Positions 1 through 8,208 are shown, counted from the stretch's first letter. The stretch is DNA of 64,000 nt from Bacteroides graminisolvens DSM 19988 = JCM 15093 (GCF_000428125.1 NZ_KE386627.1:383375-447374), one strand, 5' to 3'. Numbers and translations are program-made. Notes: generated from the letters alone by a model not told the origin.

Positions 1-701
1 AATACCCCACCCTGCTCTATTGCCAAGGAGGTCCGCAAAGCGCAGTCAGCCAATTCTGGTCATATAGATGGAACTTGCAGATTATGGCTTCCAACGATTA
101 CATTATTGTTGCCCCCAACCGCAGAGGACTGCCCGGATTCGGTAAAGAATGGAACGAGCAAATCAGTGGCGATTACGGCGGACAGTGCATGAACGACTAC
201 TTCACCGCTATTGACGAAATGGCTAAGGAACCGTTTGTTGATAAAGACAGACTGGGCTGTGTTGGTGCCAGCTTTGGCGGTTTTTCAGTTTACTGGCTGG
301 CCGGTCATCACAACAAACGCTTCAAAGCATTTATTGCACACGACGGTATTTTCAATATGGAAATGCAATACCTCGAAACAGAAGAGATGTGGTTTGCCAA
401 CTGGGACATGGGAGGCGCCTATTGGGAAAGAGAAAACGCAACTGCGCAGCGCACCTTTGCCAATTCTCCCCATCAGTTTGTCGACAAATGGGACACACCC
501 ATCCTCTGCATACACGGCGAAAAAGATTATCGCATACTAGCTTCGCAAGGAATGGCAGCATTTAACGCAGCCATATTAAGAGGCCTTCCCGCCCAATTGC
601 TTCTTTATCCGGATGAGAACCATTGGGTTCTTAAACCACAGAACGGCATTTTGTGGCAACGCACCTTCTTCGAATGGTTAGATAAATGGTTGAAAAAATA
701 A
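1..701 (+). CDS. S9 family prolyl oligopeptidase-type peptidase, C-terminal part
   Basis: The reading frame is open from base 3, so this is the last 232 residues of a larger peptidase cut by the window edge. It carries the alpha/beta-hydrolase catalytic domain of the S9 family, which removes dipeptides or acyl residues from peptides. The nucleophile serine is in the GASFGG motif, the aspartate in HGEKDYR and the histidine in ENHWV, in the usual order and spacing. The conserved stretches GGPQSAV and PNRRGLPGFG near the oxyanion region also fit. The N-terminal beta-propeller and signal peptide must lie upstream. The amidotransferase gene follows after only 4 bases, so the two are probably co-transcribed. 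The exact specificity (DPP-like or acylaminoacyl) cannot be decided from this part. Confidence 0.9.
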   Translation, partial: YPTLLYCQGGPQSAVSQFWSYRWNLQIMASNDYIIVAPNRRGLPGFGKEWNEQISGDYGGQCMNDYFTAIDEMAKEPFVDKDRLGCVGASFGGFSVYWLAGHHNKRFKAFIAHDGIFNMEMQYLETEEMWFANWDMGGAYWERENATAQRTFANSPHQFVDKWDTPILCIHGEKDYRILASQGMAAFNAAILRGLPAQLLLYPDENHWVLKPQNGILWQRTFFEWLDKWLKK

Positions 702-705
702 GAGC

Positions 706-1398
706 ATGAAAATAAATATATTAGTTTGTGATTGGTTTGAAGACATCCTGCCGCCTTTTCTTCCAACCTTTCCTACGTTGATATACAACCTTTTCAATCA
801 GGTTGACGCAACAATAGAATACGAATTGTTTGATGTGCAAAAAGGAAATTTCCCTCAGCTGAACGGTAATGAGATCAATCTCATTACCGGCAGCCGAGCG
901 GGCGTCTATGAAAACCTGCCGTGGGTGACTGCTTTGCTTGACTTTATCCGCAGCGCCCATCAGGCCAAAGCCAAGCTCGTGGGATTTTGTTTCGGGCATC
1001 AGGCCATCGCCCAAGCATTGGGTGGCGAAGTAGCCCCTTCCGGTAAAGGATGGGGCACGGGAATCCGATCGTCTCAAGTGATACATCCCGAAGCCTTGAA
1101 GTACTTCCCTGACGGAAAGATGTACCTTAACTACAACCACAACGATCAAGTCATGCAATTGCCACCCGAAGCCGAACTGCTTGCAACGAGTGATTTCTGT
1201 CCAAACGAGGCCTTCATGGTGGGCAATCATATTTTGTGTTTTCAGGGACACCCCGAATACACCAAACAATACGCCCAACACGTTCTAGAAAAAGCAAAAG
1301 GAAAAGATGCAGAGCTGATTCGGAAAGCGATGGAAAGCCTCCAATTGCAAACTGCACAAGGAGCAACCATAGCTCGTTGGATACTCAACCTCAACTAA
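706..1398 (+). CDS. Class I glutamine amidotransferase-like protein (GMP-synthase glutaminase type)
   Basis: A 230-residue stand-alone glutaminase domain. It has the nucleophile elbow GFCFGHQ with the catalytic cysteine, and the QGHPEY motif supplying the histidine and glutamate of the triad, so the full Cys-His-Glu set is present. Proteins of this size without a synthetase domain are usually annotated as GMP synthase-like amidotransferases. Some relatives hydrolyse gamma-glutamyl compounds, and the acceptor here is unknown. It begins 4 bases after the S9 peptidase stop. No signal peptide is visible, so it should be cytoplasmic. It converges with the membrane-protein gene at 1497. Confidence 0.85.
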   Translation: MKINILVCDWFEDILPPFLPTFPTLIYNLFNQVDATIEYELFDVQKGNFPQLNGNEINLITGSRAGVYENLPWVTALLDFIRSAHQAKAKLVGFCFGHQAIAQALGGEVAPSGKGWGTGIRSSQVIHPEALKYFPDGKMYLNYNHNDQVMQLPPEAELLATSDFCPNEAFMVGNHILCFQGHPEYTKQYAQHVLEKAKGKDAELIRKAMESLQLQTAQGATIARWILNLN

Positions 1399-1417
1399 AT
1401 GCGTGCCGATGCACCAT

Positions 1418-1457
1418 AAAAAAGTCCGGCAAAACATACTGAAATGCTTTGCCGGAC
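1418..1457 (-). terminator. Rho-independent terminator for the gene at 1497-2036
   Basis: The inverted repeat GTCCGGCAAA (1424-1433) and TTTGCCGGAC (1448-1457) encloses a 14-base loop. Read on the minus strand it is followed by six T residues (1418-1423). On the plus strand no T-run follows, so it serves mainly the minus-strand gene, though the hairpin also lies just beyond the amidotransferase. Confidence 0.8.
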
Positions 1458-1496
1458 AACCAACTAAATATAACTAAATTATGAAATCAAGTCTTC

Positions 1497-2036
1497 TTAA
1501 TGCGTAGTAGCACTCACTAAAAAAGTTCCAAAAGCAGAAGCCTCTTGCTCTTTATAATGATACAAACCTGTAATTGGCGTGTAGTTGTAAGGCACAAACT
1601 GGAACAATTGCACAACTGAAAACTGATGATCGGCAGAAACCAGCACATCCATTCTCAAATTTCCGCTTGTTTCACTTTTTAAAGCCTTCAAAGAAGAAAA
1701 ATCCTTCTTATCCAAACCATCTTTCAGTGCATCGAGATGCTTCAAATCAAAATACACACTTTTTTCTTTCACTGCACTACCTGTGGGCACGTAAACCATC
1801 TGTTTTGATTTCCAGAACAAGCGAAAAACTCCTGTAAGAAACAAAACAGAACCCGCCACCATGGCCATCATGCTTAAGGTTGACGACCTGTCGTCCATTC
1901 CAAGAATAGAAACAAAACTCAAAACACCTAAAGCCAACATCGTTAATGAGATTCCAATTTTTGACGCACTGGCTTTCTTCGCCACATCGGCGTAAGAGGA
2001 TGCAAAAATAGTTGCAACCTGAACATTATCTGTCAT
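1497..2036 (-). CDS. Hypothetical membrane protein, two transmembrane segments
   Basis: A 179-residue protein not recognised from any named family. Residues about 25-48 and 55-72 are hydrophobic and look like two closely spaced transmembrane helices separated by a short polar turn (DDRSS). The remaining C-terminal 100 residues are soluble and mixed alpha/beta, with several aromatic residues near the end. The start is an ATG opening with MTDNVQ, before the hydrophobic part. It is a single-gene unit with its own terminator downstream. Function unknown. Confidence 0.7.
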   Translation of the reverse strand: MTDNVQVATIFASSYADVAKKASASKIGISLTMLALGVLSFVSILGMDDRSSTLSMMAMVAGSVLFLTGVFRLFWKSKQMVYVPTGSAVKEKSVYFDLKHLDALKDGLDKKDFSSLKALKSETSGNLRMDVLVSADHQFSVVQLFQFVPYNYTPITGLYHYKEQEASAFGTFLVSATTH

Positions 2037-2110
2037 ATAAATACTGTTTAAACGTTATTTAATCAATGATTAAAAAGAGAAAGGTCAACAAAAAACACGT
2101 ATTTAAACAG

Positions 2111-2527
2111 CTAAATAATGATCCGTCTTAACGTATACACATAATAATTGGTGAGTCCTGATACCGTTCGATACGGAGCATGCAGCAGCGCAGGCCATTT
2201 ATGCATGAACTCCGACGATTTATGCAGAGACATACATTGAAGAATGCCCCTCAAAGAACCGTGATATTCTACCAGATTTACGCGTTGCAGGCGGGTATCA
2301 ACAGCATGATAGCCGTCGCAAAAGCCACTGCCCAGTTCAGCATCCGAGAAGTTTGAATGCCTCACCATGTCAATCGTGTAGGTCTTTGAGGAAAATGCGG
2401 AAGAGTGATCGACAGCATGAGCAGCACCGCCTGCTACAGCTTCCGGCTGCAACAAGACAGAACAGTCCACATAGCACACAGCTATAACAGACAGAATAAA
2501 CAAGGCTACTTTTATCACTCGTACCAT
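2111..2527 (-). CDS. Hypothetical secreted or membrane-anchored protein
   Basis: The likely product is 138 residues from the ATG at 2527; the frame also opens at a TTG four codons upstream. Residues 3-20 form a hydrophobic N-terminal segment that could be a signal peptide or anchor, followed by a short alanine/histidine-rich stretch and a region with scattered cysteines. No family is recognised. A TATATTTG element (minus strand, 2537-2544) sits only about 9 bases upstream of the ATG, which would give almost no 5' leader. Codon use is not clearly that of a highly conserved gene, so confidence is moderate. Confidence 0.45.
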   Translation of the reverse strand: MVRVIKVALFILSVIAVCYVDCSVLLQPEAVAGGAAHAVDHSSAFSSKTYTIDMVRHSNFSDAELGSGFCDGYHAVDTRLQRVNLVEYHGSLRGILQCMSLHKSSEFMHKWPALLHAPYRTVSGLTNYYVYTLRRIII

Positions 2528-2649
2528 AGATGGCTGCAAATATAGTTTTAAATCCGCTTATTTGCTTAAAATCGTTATTTATTTAAGTTTATTCTCCCTA
2601 AAAACATTAAAAATCGTAGGCAGCAGTCCGTTACAAGCTGGCTAACCGT

Positions 2650-2763
2650 CTATAAATCGGCTCCTGCAGTCAGCAAACGAGCCACTTCTTCCATGTGCCT
2701 GTAGTCCGTGCCGCAACAACCTCCAAAGATGCGAAGTCCGTTTTCTTGCCGTAACTTCATCAT
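2650..2763 (-). pseudogene. Remnant of homocysteine S-methyltransferase (C-terminal 37 codons)
   Basis: On the minus strand an open frame of 37 codons reads into the C-terminal signature of the Hcy-binding domain, FGGCCGTD followed by RHMEEVARLL, ending at a TAG. In intact enzymes the GGCC pair supplies two zinc-binding cysteines and lies near the end of a protein of roughly 300 residues. Here nothing resembling the preceding barrel is found upstream; after the double ATG the sequence becomes AT-rich intergenic DNA running to the NapH-like gene. This is best read as the tail left by a deletion. It could conceivably be translated as a short peptide, but no function is claimed. Confidence 0.75.
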
Positions 2764-2860
2764 GTTACACGCAATTATATGAATTGCAGATAAATAAACC
2801 TGAAACACAAAATTATAAATCTTTTATGACTACATGATGCATTTATCAATCAAAAAGCTT

Positions 2861-2868
2861 TATTTTTG
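2861..2868 (+). promoter_or_regulatory. Bacteroides-type -7 element for the Fe-S operon
   Basis: TATTTTTG matches the Bacteroides -7 consensus TAnnTTTG and lies about 60 bases before the ATG at 2930. No clear TTTG at -33 is seen at the usual spacing, so this is a moderate prediction. Confidence 0.45.
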
Positions 2869-2929
2869 TCCATGTATAACGGTTTTCCATACAAGTTACC
2901 AACCTTATTGATTTTTTAGAAAGAAAAAC

Positions 2930-4429
2930 ATGATGCTACGAACTGTCAGGCTTATTGCCGCCGTGGTGTGTTTTGTACTTATCACACTGCTTTTTCTTGA
3001 TTTTACAGGCACGCTGCACCCCTGGCTGGGCTGGCTTGCCAAAATACAGCTGCTCCCTGCCATACTGGCAATGAATGTAGGTGTCGTTTTGTTCCTCGTT
3101 CTGCTTACGTTGCTCGCCGGCAGAATATATTGTTCCGTCATCTGCCCGCTGGGTGTGTTCCAAGATGTTGTTTCGTGGATAGCCGGAAAGCGTAAGAAAA
3201 GACGTTTCTCCTATTCGCCGGCCATGAACCGATTGCGTTATGGCGTGCTGATTCTTTTTATTGTTGCCCTGGTAGCCGGAGTCGGCTCACTGGTAGCCTT
3301 GCTCGATCCCTACAGCGCCTTCGGAAGAATAGCGTCAAACCTCCTCAATCCTGTTTATTTGTGGATAAACAACCTGCTGGCCGATGCCGCTGAGCGGATG
3401 GAAAGCTACGCGTTCTATCACACAAATATATGGATCAGAAGCCTGTCCGTCCTCATTACCGCCGCCGTAACACTGGTCGTTGTCAGCGTGTTGGCTTGGC
3501 GAAACGGAAGAACTTATTGCAACACCGTTTGTCCGGTAGGTACCTTTCTGGGCTTCTTATCGAGATACTCCTACCTCAAACCGATTATAAATACCGATAA
3601 ATGCAATTCGTGCGGACTTTGTTCACGCAATTGCAAAGCCTCGTGCATCAACACCAAAGAGCACAGCATTGATTACAGTCGTTGTGTAACCTGCATGGAC
3701 TGCCTGAACAGTTGCACCAAAGGCGCCATCACTTACGCACATGCCCCTAAGGCAACCCAGCCGGTTCTTGCGGAAACGCCGGCCACCCAGGCAGAAAGCA
3801 GTCCGAACAACCGCAGAGATTTCCTATCGCTCACGGCGTTGATTGCCACCACCTCCTTTCTGAAAGCCCAAGAGAAAAAGGTAGATGGCGGACTGGCGGC
3901 CATTGAAGACAAGAAAGTGCCCAACCGCCTCACTCCCATTGTGCCTCCCGGCTCCCGAGGCCTGCACCACATGGCACAACATTGCACCGCCTGTCAGCTC
4001 TGCGTAACGGTTTGCCCCAACGAAATATTACTGCCTTCGCAAAAACTCAGCAACTGGATGCAACCCGAGATGACGTACGAAAGAGGCTATTGCCGCCCCG
4101 AATGTACCAAATGCTCCGAAGTTTGTCCCACAGGCGCCATTGATCTGATCAGCCGTGCCGACAAATCGTCTACGCAGATAGGACACGCCGTATGGATCAA
4201 AGCCAATTGTGTGGTGATAACCGACGAAGTAAAATGCGGAAACTGCGCCCGTCATTGTCCGGCCGGCGCCATCTTGATGGTTCCTTCGAGCAAAGCCCCC
4301 GATTCATTGGAGATACCGGTGGTAAACGCCGAGCGCTGCATCGGCTGCGGAGCCTGCGAGAACTTATGTCCCGCCCGCCCGTTTAGCGCCATCTACGTGG
4401 AAGGCCACGAAATGCACCGAGTTATATAA
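2930..4429 (+). CDS. NapH/NapG-like membrane polyferredoxin (4Fe-4S)
   Basis: A 499-residue Fe-S protein that looks like a fusion of a NapH-type membrane domain with a NapG-type ferredoxin. Residues 1-200 hold about four to five transmembrane helices with the two NapH CxxxCP motifs (YCSVICPLG and YCNTVCPVG). Residues about 215-265 carry two ferredoxin clusters (CNSCGLC, CVTCMDC). After a linker, residues about 292-312 contain NRRDFLS followed by a short hydrophobic stretch, like an internal twin-arginine signal. The C-terminal part has further clusters (CTACQLC, CTKCSEVCP, CGNCARHCP, CIGCGAC). The family moves electrons from quinol to periplasmic reductases. It is followed after 20 bases by an aldo/keto reductase with its own ferredoxin tail, a likely redox partner. 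The true acceptor is unknown. Confidence 0.85.
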   Translation: MMLRTVRLIAAVVCFVLITLLFLDFTGTLHPWLGWLAKIQLLPAILAMNVGVVLFLVLLTLLAGRIYCSVICPLGVFQDVVSWIAGKRKKRRFSYSPAMNRLRYGVLILFIVALVAGVGSLVALLDPYSAFGRIASNLLNPVYLWINNLLADAAERMESYAFYHTNIWIRSLSVLITAAVTLVVVSVLAWRNGRTYCNTVCPVGTFLGFLSRYSYLKPIINTDKCNSCGLCSRNCKASCINTKEHSIDYSRCVTCMDCLNSCTKGAITYAHAPKATQPVLAETPATQAESSPNNRRDFLSLTALIATTSFLKAQEKKVDGGLAAIEDKKVPNRLTPIVPPGSRGLHHMAQHCTACQLCVTVCPNEILLPSQKLSNWMQPEMTYERGYCRPECTKCSEVCPTGAIDLISRADKSSTQIGHAVWIKANCVVITDEVKCGNCARHCPAGAILMVPSSKAPDSLEIPVVNAERCIGCGACENLCPARPFSAIYVEGHEMHRVI

Positions 4430-4449
4430 TCTTCCGAAAGATTCTGAAC

Positions 4450-5829
4450 ATGAAAGAACAAGATAAAAATAAAATCAACCGCCGCCATTTCCTAAAAATG
4501 ATGGGCGTAGGTGCGGCAGCCGGCACCACCTTATTATATGGTTGCCATTCAGACAAGAAACAAAGCAGCAAGAGCAGTGCCCAACTGCCCGTGCCCACAG
4601 ATAAAATGACCTACCGCATCAACCCCAGCACGGGCGACCGCGTATCGCTTTTGGGCTACGGTTGCATGCGTTGGCCCACCATGCCTTCACCCGACGGTAA
4701 AGGAGAAATTATAGACCAGGAGCAGGTGAACCGATTAGTTGACTATGCCATTGCCCACGGAGTGAACTTCTTCGACACATCGCCCGTTTACGTGCAGGGA
4801 TTGTCCGAGAAGGCTACGGGCATCGCGCTGAAAAGACATCCGCGCAACAAGTACTTCATCTCGACCAAACTCTCGAACTTTCAGAATTACAGCCGCGAGA
4901 ATTCCATCGCCATGTACCAGCAGTCGTTTAAAGACTTGCAAACAGATTACATTGACTATTACCTGCTGCATGCAGTTGGCGGCGGAGGAATCAGTGCTTT
5001 GAAAGAAAGGTATTTTGATAACGGCCTGCTCGATTTTTTGCTCAATGAGCGCAAAGCGGGACGCATACGCAACCTCGGCTTTTCTTTTCACGGCGAAGTG
5101 GAAGTGTATGATTACCTGTTGGCATCGGACATCAAGTGGGATTTTGTGCTCATTCAGCTCAACTATGTTGACTGGAAGCATGCATCGGGTTTCAACGTCA
5201 ACGCCGATTATTTGTATGGCGAGCTGGTTAAAAAAGGAATCAGAGCCTTGGTTATGGAACCGCTGCTGGGCGGTCGGCTAACGAAGCTGAGCGACAGTCT
5301 GGTAGCCCGCCTCAAAGAAAGGCGTCCCGAAGCCAGCGTGGCCTCTTGGGCGTTTCGTTTCTCGGGATCGCCCGAAAACGTTCTGTCCGTGTTGAGCGGC
5401 ATGACGTACATGGAGCACCTGCAAGACAACATTCGCACCTATTCACCACTGGAACCGCTAACCGATGAAGAGAAAGACTTCCTCGAAGAAACGGCGCAGA
5501 TCCTGCTGAAATACCCCACCATACCCTGCACCGACTGCAAATATTGCATGCCTTGCCCGTATGGAATAGACATACCAACCATATTCATGCACTACAACAA
5601 ATGCGTGAACGAAGGCAATGTACCCAAAAGTCAGCAAGATCCTATTTATCGTGAGGCGCGAACGGCCTTCTTGGTGGGCTACGACAGAACGGTGCCCCGC
5701 TTGCGACAGGCCAGCCACTGCATAGGTTGCGAAATATGCAAGCCCCACTGTCCGCAAAGCATTGAGATACCCGAAGAGCTTCATCGCATTGATGCCTTTG
5801 TGGAGCAGCTCAAGCAAAACACCTTATAA
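4450..5829 (+). CDS. Aldo/keto reductase with twin-arginine leader and C-terminal 4Fe-4S domain
   Basis: A 459-residue protein in three parts. The N-terminus has NRRHFLKMMG, a Tat-type motif, followed by a hydrophobic run and LLYGC, a possible lipobox. Residues about 55-340 are an aldo/keto reductase barrel with the FFDTSPVY motif (aspartate and tyrosine of the active site) and the STKLSN lysine. The C-terminal 110 residues are a ferredoxin-like module with CTDCKYCMPCP and CIGCEICKPHCP. Known family members reduce carbonyls using NADPH; the Fe-S tail suggests electron delivery from the neighbouring polyferredoxin instead. The two genes are 20 bases apart and form an operon. The substrate is not known. 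Confidence 0.85.
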   Translation: MKEQDKNKINRRHFLKMMGVGAAAGTTLLYGCHSDKKQSSKSSAQLPVPTDKMTYRINPSTGDRVSLLGYGCMRWPTMPSPDGKGEIIDQEQVNRLVDYAIAHGVNFFDTSPVYVQGLSEKATGIALKRHPRNKYFISTKLSNFQNYSRENSIAMYQQSFKDLQTDYIDYYLLHAVGGGGISALKERYFDNGLLDFLLNERKAGRIRNLGFSFHGEVEVYDYLLASDIKWDFVLIQLNYVDWKHASGFNVNADYLYGELVKKGIRALVMEPLLGGRLTKLSDSLVARLKERRPEASVASWAFRFSGSPENVLSVLSGMTYMEHLQDNIRTYSPLEPLTDEEKDFLEETAQILLKYPTIPCTDCKYCMPCPYGIDIPTIFMHYNKCVNEGNVPKSQQDPIYREARTAFLVGYDRTVPRLRQASHCIGCEICKPHCPQSIEIPEELHRIDAFVEQLKQNTL

Positions 5830-5845
5830 GGACCCCTCGGTTGAG

Positions 5846-6712
5846 TTAATTCGAGGGAAATACCCAGTCATTGATATCTTTCTGCGCTTCTATGCTCTTC
5901 TCCACCTCATCGGGCAAAGCCGGAAAGAAATCGATGGCGGTGATGCGCTCCACCTCATCAACCGAGTTCACATAAGCATCGAGCGGATGATTGCCCGATG
6001 TGTTTTTATAAATAAAACCGATCGCCTTCGGATGGTCGCCTAAAGACAACACCACCTTAAAAAACGCTTCGGGAACTACCACTTTATGCTTGCCAATGGT
6101 TTTATGCGGGCGGTCATACAAAACCGGTCCGCACACAATGTACACAGCCCCGCTCTCCTTTGCCCACTCCCGGCACGCCTCTTCCAGCTCCTTCCAGTCG
6201 CCCCTGTTCAGGTTGTTGTTCTGCGGACAAATGTTAGTCATATAAAAACTCTCGACCATAGCCATGCGCGTCCATTTATTGTCGCCTGCCGGACACATGT
6301 GCCCGCGGTCATAACCTGAACGTTTATAATCATCCGTGGTAACCGCCTCGTTGGGACTCAAATCCGGGTCGGGCAAGAAATCATTCGTCCGGCTCTCCCT
6401 GTCCACCAACCGCTGGGGTGTTAGCTTCCACGCAACCCAATTCGGCAATTTCGTCTTTTTATTGTAAGAAACCGTGTAACCCTTGCGCACCAAAATGAGT
6501 TCCGGACGATCCGTGAGCCGGGCAGGAATTTCAATCACATCATCCACTTTCATGGGCAAAGCAGATGCTGTTGCCTGCTCTTTATTCAGAGAAACCCTCT
6601 TGCCATCGGTAACATCCGGTATTTCATTCCATGCGAATTGAGCCAGATAAAACAATCCGGCAACAACTACCATCCATACAAATTTCGCTTTGCTATTCTT
6701 CTTTTTACCCAT
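5846..6712 (-). CDS. DNA/RNA non-specific endonuclease (NUC1/Serratia nuclease type)
   Basis: A 288-residue His-Me finger nuclease. The DRGHMCPAGDN motif provides the catalytic histidine, and the downstream NNNLNRGDWKELE provides the asparagine that holds magnesium. A single hydrophobic segment (residues about 10-24) after a lysine-rich start suggests a signal or anchor, so it probably acts in the periplasm or outside the cell on nucleic acid. The ATG at 6712 (MGKKKNSK) is preferred over the upstream TTG at 6736 because it gives the usual n-region before the hydrophobic core. It converges with the aldo/keto reductase, with only 16 bases between the stops. A weak -7-like TACCTTCG lies upstream at 6763-6770. 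Confidence 0.88.
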   Translation of the reverse strand: MGKKKNSKAKFVWMVVVAGLFYLAQFAWNEIPDVTDGKRVSLNKEQATASALPMKVDDVIEIPARLTDRPELILVRKGYTVSYNKKTKLPNWVAWKLTPQRLVDRESRTNDFLPDPDLSPNEAVTTDDYKRSGYDRGHMCPAGDNKWTRMAMVESFYMTNICPQNNNLNRGDWKELEEACREWAKESGAVYIVCGPVLYDRPHKTIGKHKVVVPEAFFKVVLSLGDHPKAIGFIYKNTSGNHPLDAYVNSVDEVERITAIDFFPALPDEVEKSIEAQKDINDWVFPSN

Positions 6713-6877
6713 ACCAGTCATTCCGTTACGCAACAAACCTTTGCCGCTTTGTAAAACCAGTGCGAAGGTAACACATTTCGCCTACAACAGAAACAGAAAG
6801 CCGGCCTAAAATCTCCTTTTACCACAAACAAGCTAAGTAAAAACAGCGCCTATACTAAGGCAATACACCGTACAAAC

Positions 6878-7017
6878 TAAGCCATTTCTTCTTTATATAC
6901 AGTTCGTCCCCGCTACCTGTGACGAATAGCCCCGCATGCGGGGACAACAGTCACCGCTACCCGTGACGAATGGCATGGCATGCGATGACGAACTAGTCTT
7001 CTTTAAGAAATGGCTTA
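6878..7017. repeat. 140-bp MITE-like element with terminal inverted repeats and internal direct repeats
   Basis: The ends are a perfect 13-bp inverted repeat, TAAGCCATTTCTT at 6878-6890 and its complement at 7005-7017. After a 10-base non-matching step on each side, AGTTCGTC at 6901-6908 pairs with GACGAACT near 6986-6993. Inside are two direct copies of a 36-base unit (6910-6945 and 6954-6989), matching at about 29 of 36 positions and starting CCGCTACC. The first copy contains the palindrome CCCCGCATGCGGGG. No open frame is present. The whole could fold as a long hairpin or be a small non-autonomous mobile element; no clear target-site duplication is seen. Confidence 0.6.
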
Positions 7018-7058
7018 CTACTAGTGCCCAATTAGCATAGTCTTTACTATATTTATGC

Positions 7059-7066
7059 TAACTTTG
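7059..7066 (+). promoter_or_regulatory. -7 promoter element for the YiiX-like gene
   Basis: TAACTTTG matches TAnnTTTG and lies 25 bases before the ATG at 7092. A -33 TTTG at the expected spacing is not evident. Confidence 0.45.
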
Positions 7067-7091
7067 TGGTAACAAAAAAAAGAAAGCACCC

Positions 7092-7739
7092 ATGAAACAA
7101 ACCATAAGAGCCCTGTTTATGCTGGTAGCAATAAGCATCAGCTGCTCAGTTGCCCGCGCTGCGACTCCCCTGCGCAACGGCGATTTAATATTTCAGGAGT
7201 CGTGTCGCGGCACCATGAACGATGCCATTAAAAGAGTTACCACCAGCATTTCCGGTTATCAGTTTACGCATGTAGGAATCGTATGGATTCATCAAAAAGA
7301 CACCTTTGTGGTTGAAGCCACCCGTCCGCGTGTAGCCATCACCCCGCTGAAAGAGTTCCTGCATCCCGAAGCAGAGAAAGCCTGTCCGCCCGTCTCCGTA
7401 CTAGCGCGAATGAAACCACGTTTCCAATCACTTATCCCGCAAGCCATTGAAGAAGCCCGTCGGCTTGTTGGCAAAGACTACGACAGCGCCTTTATTCTCA
7501 ACAACGACATGTATTATTGCTCCGAGCTGATATACGAAATCTTCCTTAAGGCCAACCAAAACGTCCCCGTGTTTACGCTGAACACCATGACTTTCAAAGC
7601 CCCCGGAAGCAAGGGTTTCACTCCCGAATGGGTTGAGTATTATAAAAAGCTGGGGGAGCCTATCCCCGAAGGTGAACCGGGAATCAACCCCGGAGCCATG
7701 TCAAAAGCAGATGTGATTGAGGTTCTTGGGGAGTTGTGA
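7092..7739 (+). CDS. YiiX/YebB-like permuted NlpC/P60 cysteine hydrolase
   Basis: A 215-residue exported protein with a signal peptide (residues 1-23, ending near ARA). The mature part begins LRNGDLIFQ, typical of the permuted papain-like YiiX/YebB amidases, with the catalytic histidine in FTHVGIVW and the cysteine in YYCSELIYE. The permuted order, histidine before cysteine, is what distinguishes this family from classical NlpC/P60. The family is thought to cleave amide bonds in cell-wall peptides or lipids in the envelope, but substrates are mostly unknown. It stands alone, preceded by the inverted-repeat element and a -7 promoter box, and followed by a region carrying tRNA-Asp on the other strand. 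Confidence 0.85.
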   Translation: MKQTIRALFMLVAISISCSVARAATPLRNGDLIFQESCRGTMNDAIKRVTTSISGYQFTHVGIVWIHQKDTFVVEATRPRVAITPLKEFLHPEAEKACPPVSVLARMKPRFQSLIPQAIEEARRLVGKDYDSAFILNNDMYYCSELIYEIFLKANQNVPVFTLNTMTFKAPGSKGFTPEWVEYYKKLGEPIPEGEPGINPGAMSKADVIEVLGEL

Positions 7740-7873
7740 CACATTGAGTAATTTTACTCATTACACTGAGTAATTTTTCTATCTATGTTCTAAAGTGCTT
7801 ATATTGAGCTAGTTAAATAATAAATTGAAGAATAATGAAAGTTTATTCAAACTGTTTTTGCGATAGACTATAA

Positions 7874-7914
7874 CAAAAAAGCTCCGAAAGTCTAAAACCT
7901 TCGGAGCTTTTTTG
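7874..7914 (-). terminator. Terminator downstream of tRNA-Asp
   Basis: CAAAAAAGCTCCGAA (7874-7888) and its exact complement (7900-7914) form a 15-bp stem with an 11-base loop. The A/T ends supply a T-run on either strand. It begins 4 bases past the tRNA 3' end on the minus strand. Confidence 0.9.
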
Positions 7915-7917
7915 TTG

Positions 7918-7991
7918 CGGTGCGTACGGGACTCGAACCCGTGACCCCATGCGTGACAGGCATGTATTCTAACCAACTGAACTAACGCACC
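7918..7991 (-). tRNA. tRNA-Asp (anticodon GTC)
   Basis: On the minus strand the 74-base sequence folds as a standard cloverleaf. The acceptor stem is GGTGCGT with ACGCACC plus discriminator G. The D arm is present, the anticodon stem CATGC/GCATG encloses loop CTGTCAC, and the T arm contains GGTTCGAGTCC. The anticodon GTC reads aspartate codons. The 3' CCA is not encoded, as is common in this phylum. It has its own promoter and terminator. Confidence 0.96.
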
Positions 7992-8030
7992 ATTATTTCT
8001 TTTGTTCGTAATCTCTCTCGATTGCGGATG

Positions 8031-8060
8031 CAAAGGTAGACATTTATCTGAATTCTGCAA
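8031..8060 (-). promoter_or_regulatory. Promoter of tRNA-Asp
   Basis: On the minus strand TTG at 8058-8060 and TACCTTTG at 8031-8038 are separated by 19 bases, a good match to the Bacteroides -33/-7 promoter (TTTG, TAnnTTTG, 19-21 spacing). The tRNA starts 39 bases downstream of the -7 element. Confidence 0.75.
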
Positions 8061-8208
8061 TACCTTGAGAAAACTATTTTTTATCTTTTTTAAAAGTGCT
8101 CTGATTACTAAGGTATTACAATAAAAAGATTTTTTCGGTTCAAGCCATTAAGCACACAAATAATCTCCTTTTTCAATCGTTCCAGATGGATATTAAAAGA
8201 TTAAAGTG

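Noticed and set aside
5834..5857. A terminator between the aldo/keto reductase and nuclease genes
   Set aside because: CCCTCG/CGAGGG can form a short hairpin across the two stop codons, but neither strand has a T-run, so it was not called.
7809..8060. An 83-codon minus-strand frame spanning the tRNA
   Set aside because: It covers tRNA-Asp, its terminator and promoter, so it cannot be a real protein gene.
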